Below are positions 5,639-5,795 of a stretch of 5,795 bases of DNA, in pieces; positions within the stretch are counted from its first letter, which is position 1, and every line of letters begins with the position of its first letter. This stretch comes from Chloroflexia bacterium (GTDB lineage Bacteria > Chloroflexota > Chloroflexia > Thermomicrobiales > UBA6265), in assembly GCA_013698285.1 (NCBI GenBank), contig JACCVE010000387.1, positions 1 through 5,795 of the forward strand, written 5' to 3'. Position numbers and translations under genes: made by a program. Below the pieces are notes generated by a model. That model worked only from the letters and a program-made list of their open reading frames with translations, was not told where the DNA came from and searched no databases.

Positions 5639-5795
5639 ATGAGTCATCCCTTTCTCGACCGGCTCCGTGATGGACCATTACTCCTCGATGGTGCGATGGG
5701 CACGATGCTGTACGCCGGCGGAGCCGCCCTGGACGAGTGCTTCGACGCCTTGAACCTCACCCACCCCGAGCGTGTCGCCGAGATTCACCGGGCCT
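5639..5795 (+). CDS. Homocysteine S-methyltransferase, N-terminal part (cut by window end)
   Basis: Only the first 52 codons are present and the frame is open to the window edge. After a short lead, residues 15-24 read LLLDGAMGTM, the opening beta strand of the homocysteine S-methyltransferase barrel shared by MetH, betaine-homocysteine methyltransferase and YitJ. CFDALNL and then a PERVAEIHRA segment follow, where the family has C/F-x-ELNL and a conserved Ile-His at the start of helix 1. The enzyme would move a methyl group to homocysteine to make methionine. The CFxxLNLxxPxxVxxIH pattern is most like the bifunctional homocysteine S-methyltransferase/methylenetetrahydrofolate reductase (YitJ type), but the reductase half would lie beyond the window, so MetH or a single-domain enzyme cannot be excluded. 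It is divergent from cphB, with about 240 bp between the two starts. I found no convincing plus-strand promoter and no recognisable SAM or cobalamin riboswitch in that gap. A functional link to cyanophycin is not evident. Confidence 0.85.
   Translation, partial: MSHPFLDRLRDGPLLLDGAMGTMLYAGGAALDECFDALNLTHPERVAEIHRA

Overview
This is a GC-rich (roughly two-thirds GC by eye) bacterial window carrying a compact cyanophycin (multi-L-arginyl-poly-L-aspartate) locus. It holds three complete genes and the 5' end of a fourth. The gene content (cyanophycin synthetase, cyanophycinase, a stand-alone CphA-type Mur ligase, and a neighbouring homocysteine S-methyltransferase of the YitJ/MetH type), together with the base composition, would fit a Chloroflexota bacterium such as a Thermomicrobia/Sphaerobacter relative. 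That placement is inference from memory of similar gene sets; the sequence does not prove it.

Layout. Positions 35-1696 (+) encode a 553-residue protein that looks like cyanophycin synthetase with its ATP-grasp domain removed: a short CphA-like N domain followed directly by a Mur-ligase domain. After a 92-bp gap with a candidate shared terminator comes, on the opposite strand, full-length cyanophycin synthetase cphA (4443-1789). Upstream of it on the same strand is cyanophycinase cphB (5398-4550). cphB and cphA are 106 bp apart, with a perfect 11-bp stem-loop between them. A good sigma70-type promoter (5545-5517, minus strand) precedes cphB, and the cphB leader carries a GC hairpin that ends two bases before the ribosome binding site. 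A divergent plus-strand gene begins at 5639 and runs off the window; it encodes the N terminus of a homocysteine S-methyltransferase.

How the parts work together. By family knowledge, CphA polymerises Asp (ATP-grasp site) and attaches Arg to the Asp side chains (Mur-ligase site). CphB, a serine peptidase, cuts the polymer back to beta-Asp-Arg dipeptides. The window therefore holds the making and first breakdown step of a nitrogen/carbon store in one probable transcription unit. The stand-alone Mur-ligase paralogue keeps the ATP-binding and core ligase motifs. It lacks the ATP-grasp module, the N-domain histidines and several residues at positions that in related ligases face the incoming amino acid. 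It is the least explained and most interesting gene here. No isoaspartyl dipeptidase, RNA gene, mobile element or CRISPR array was seen.
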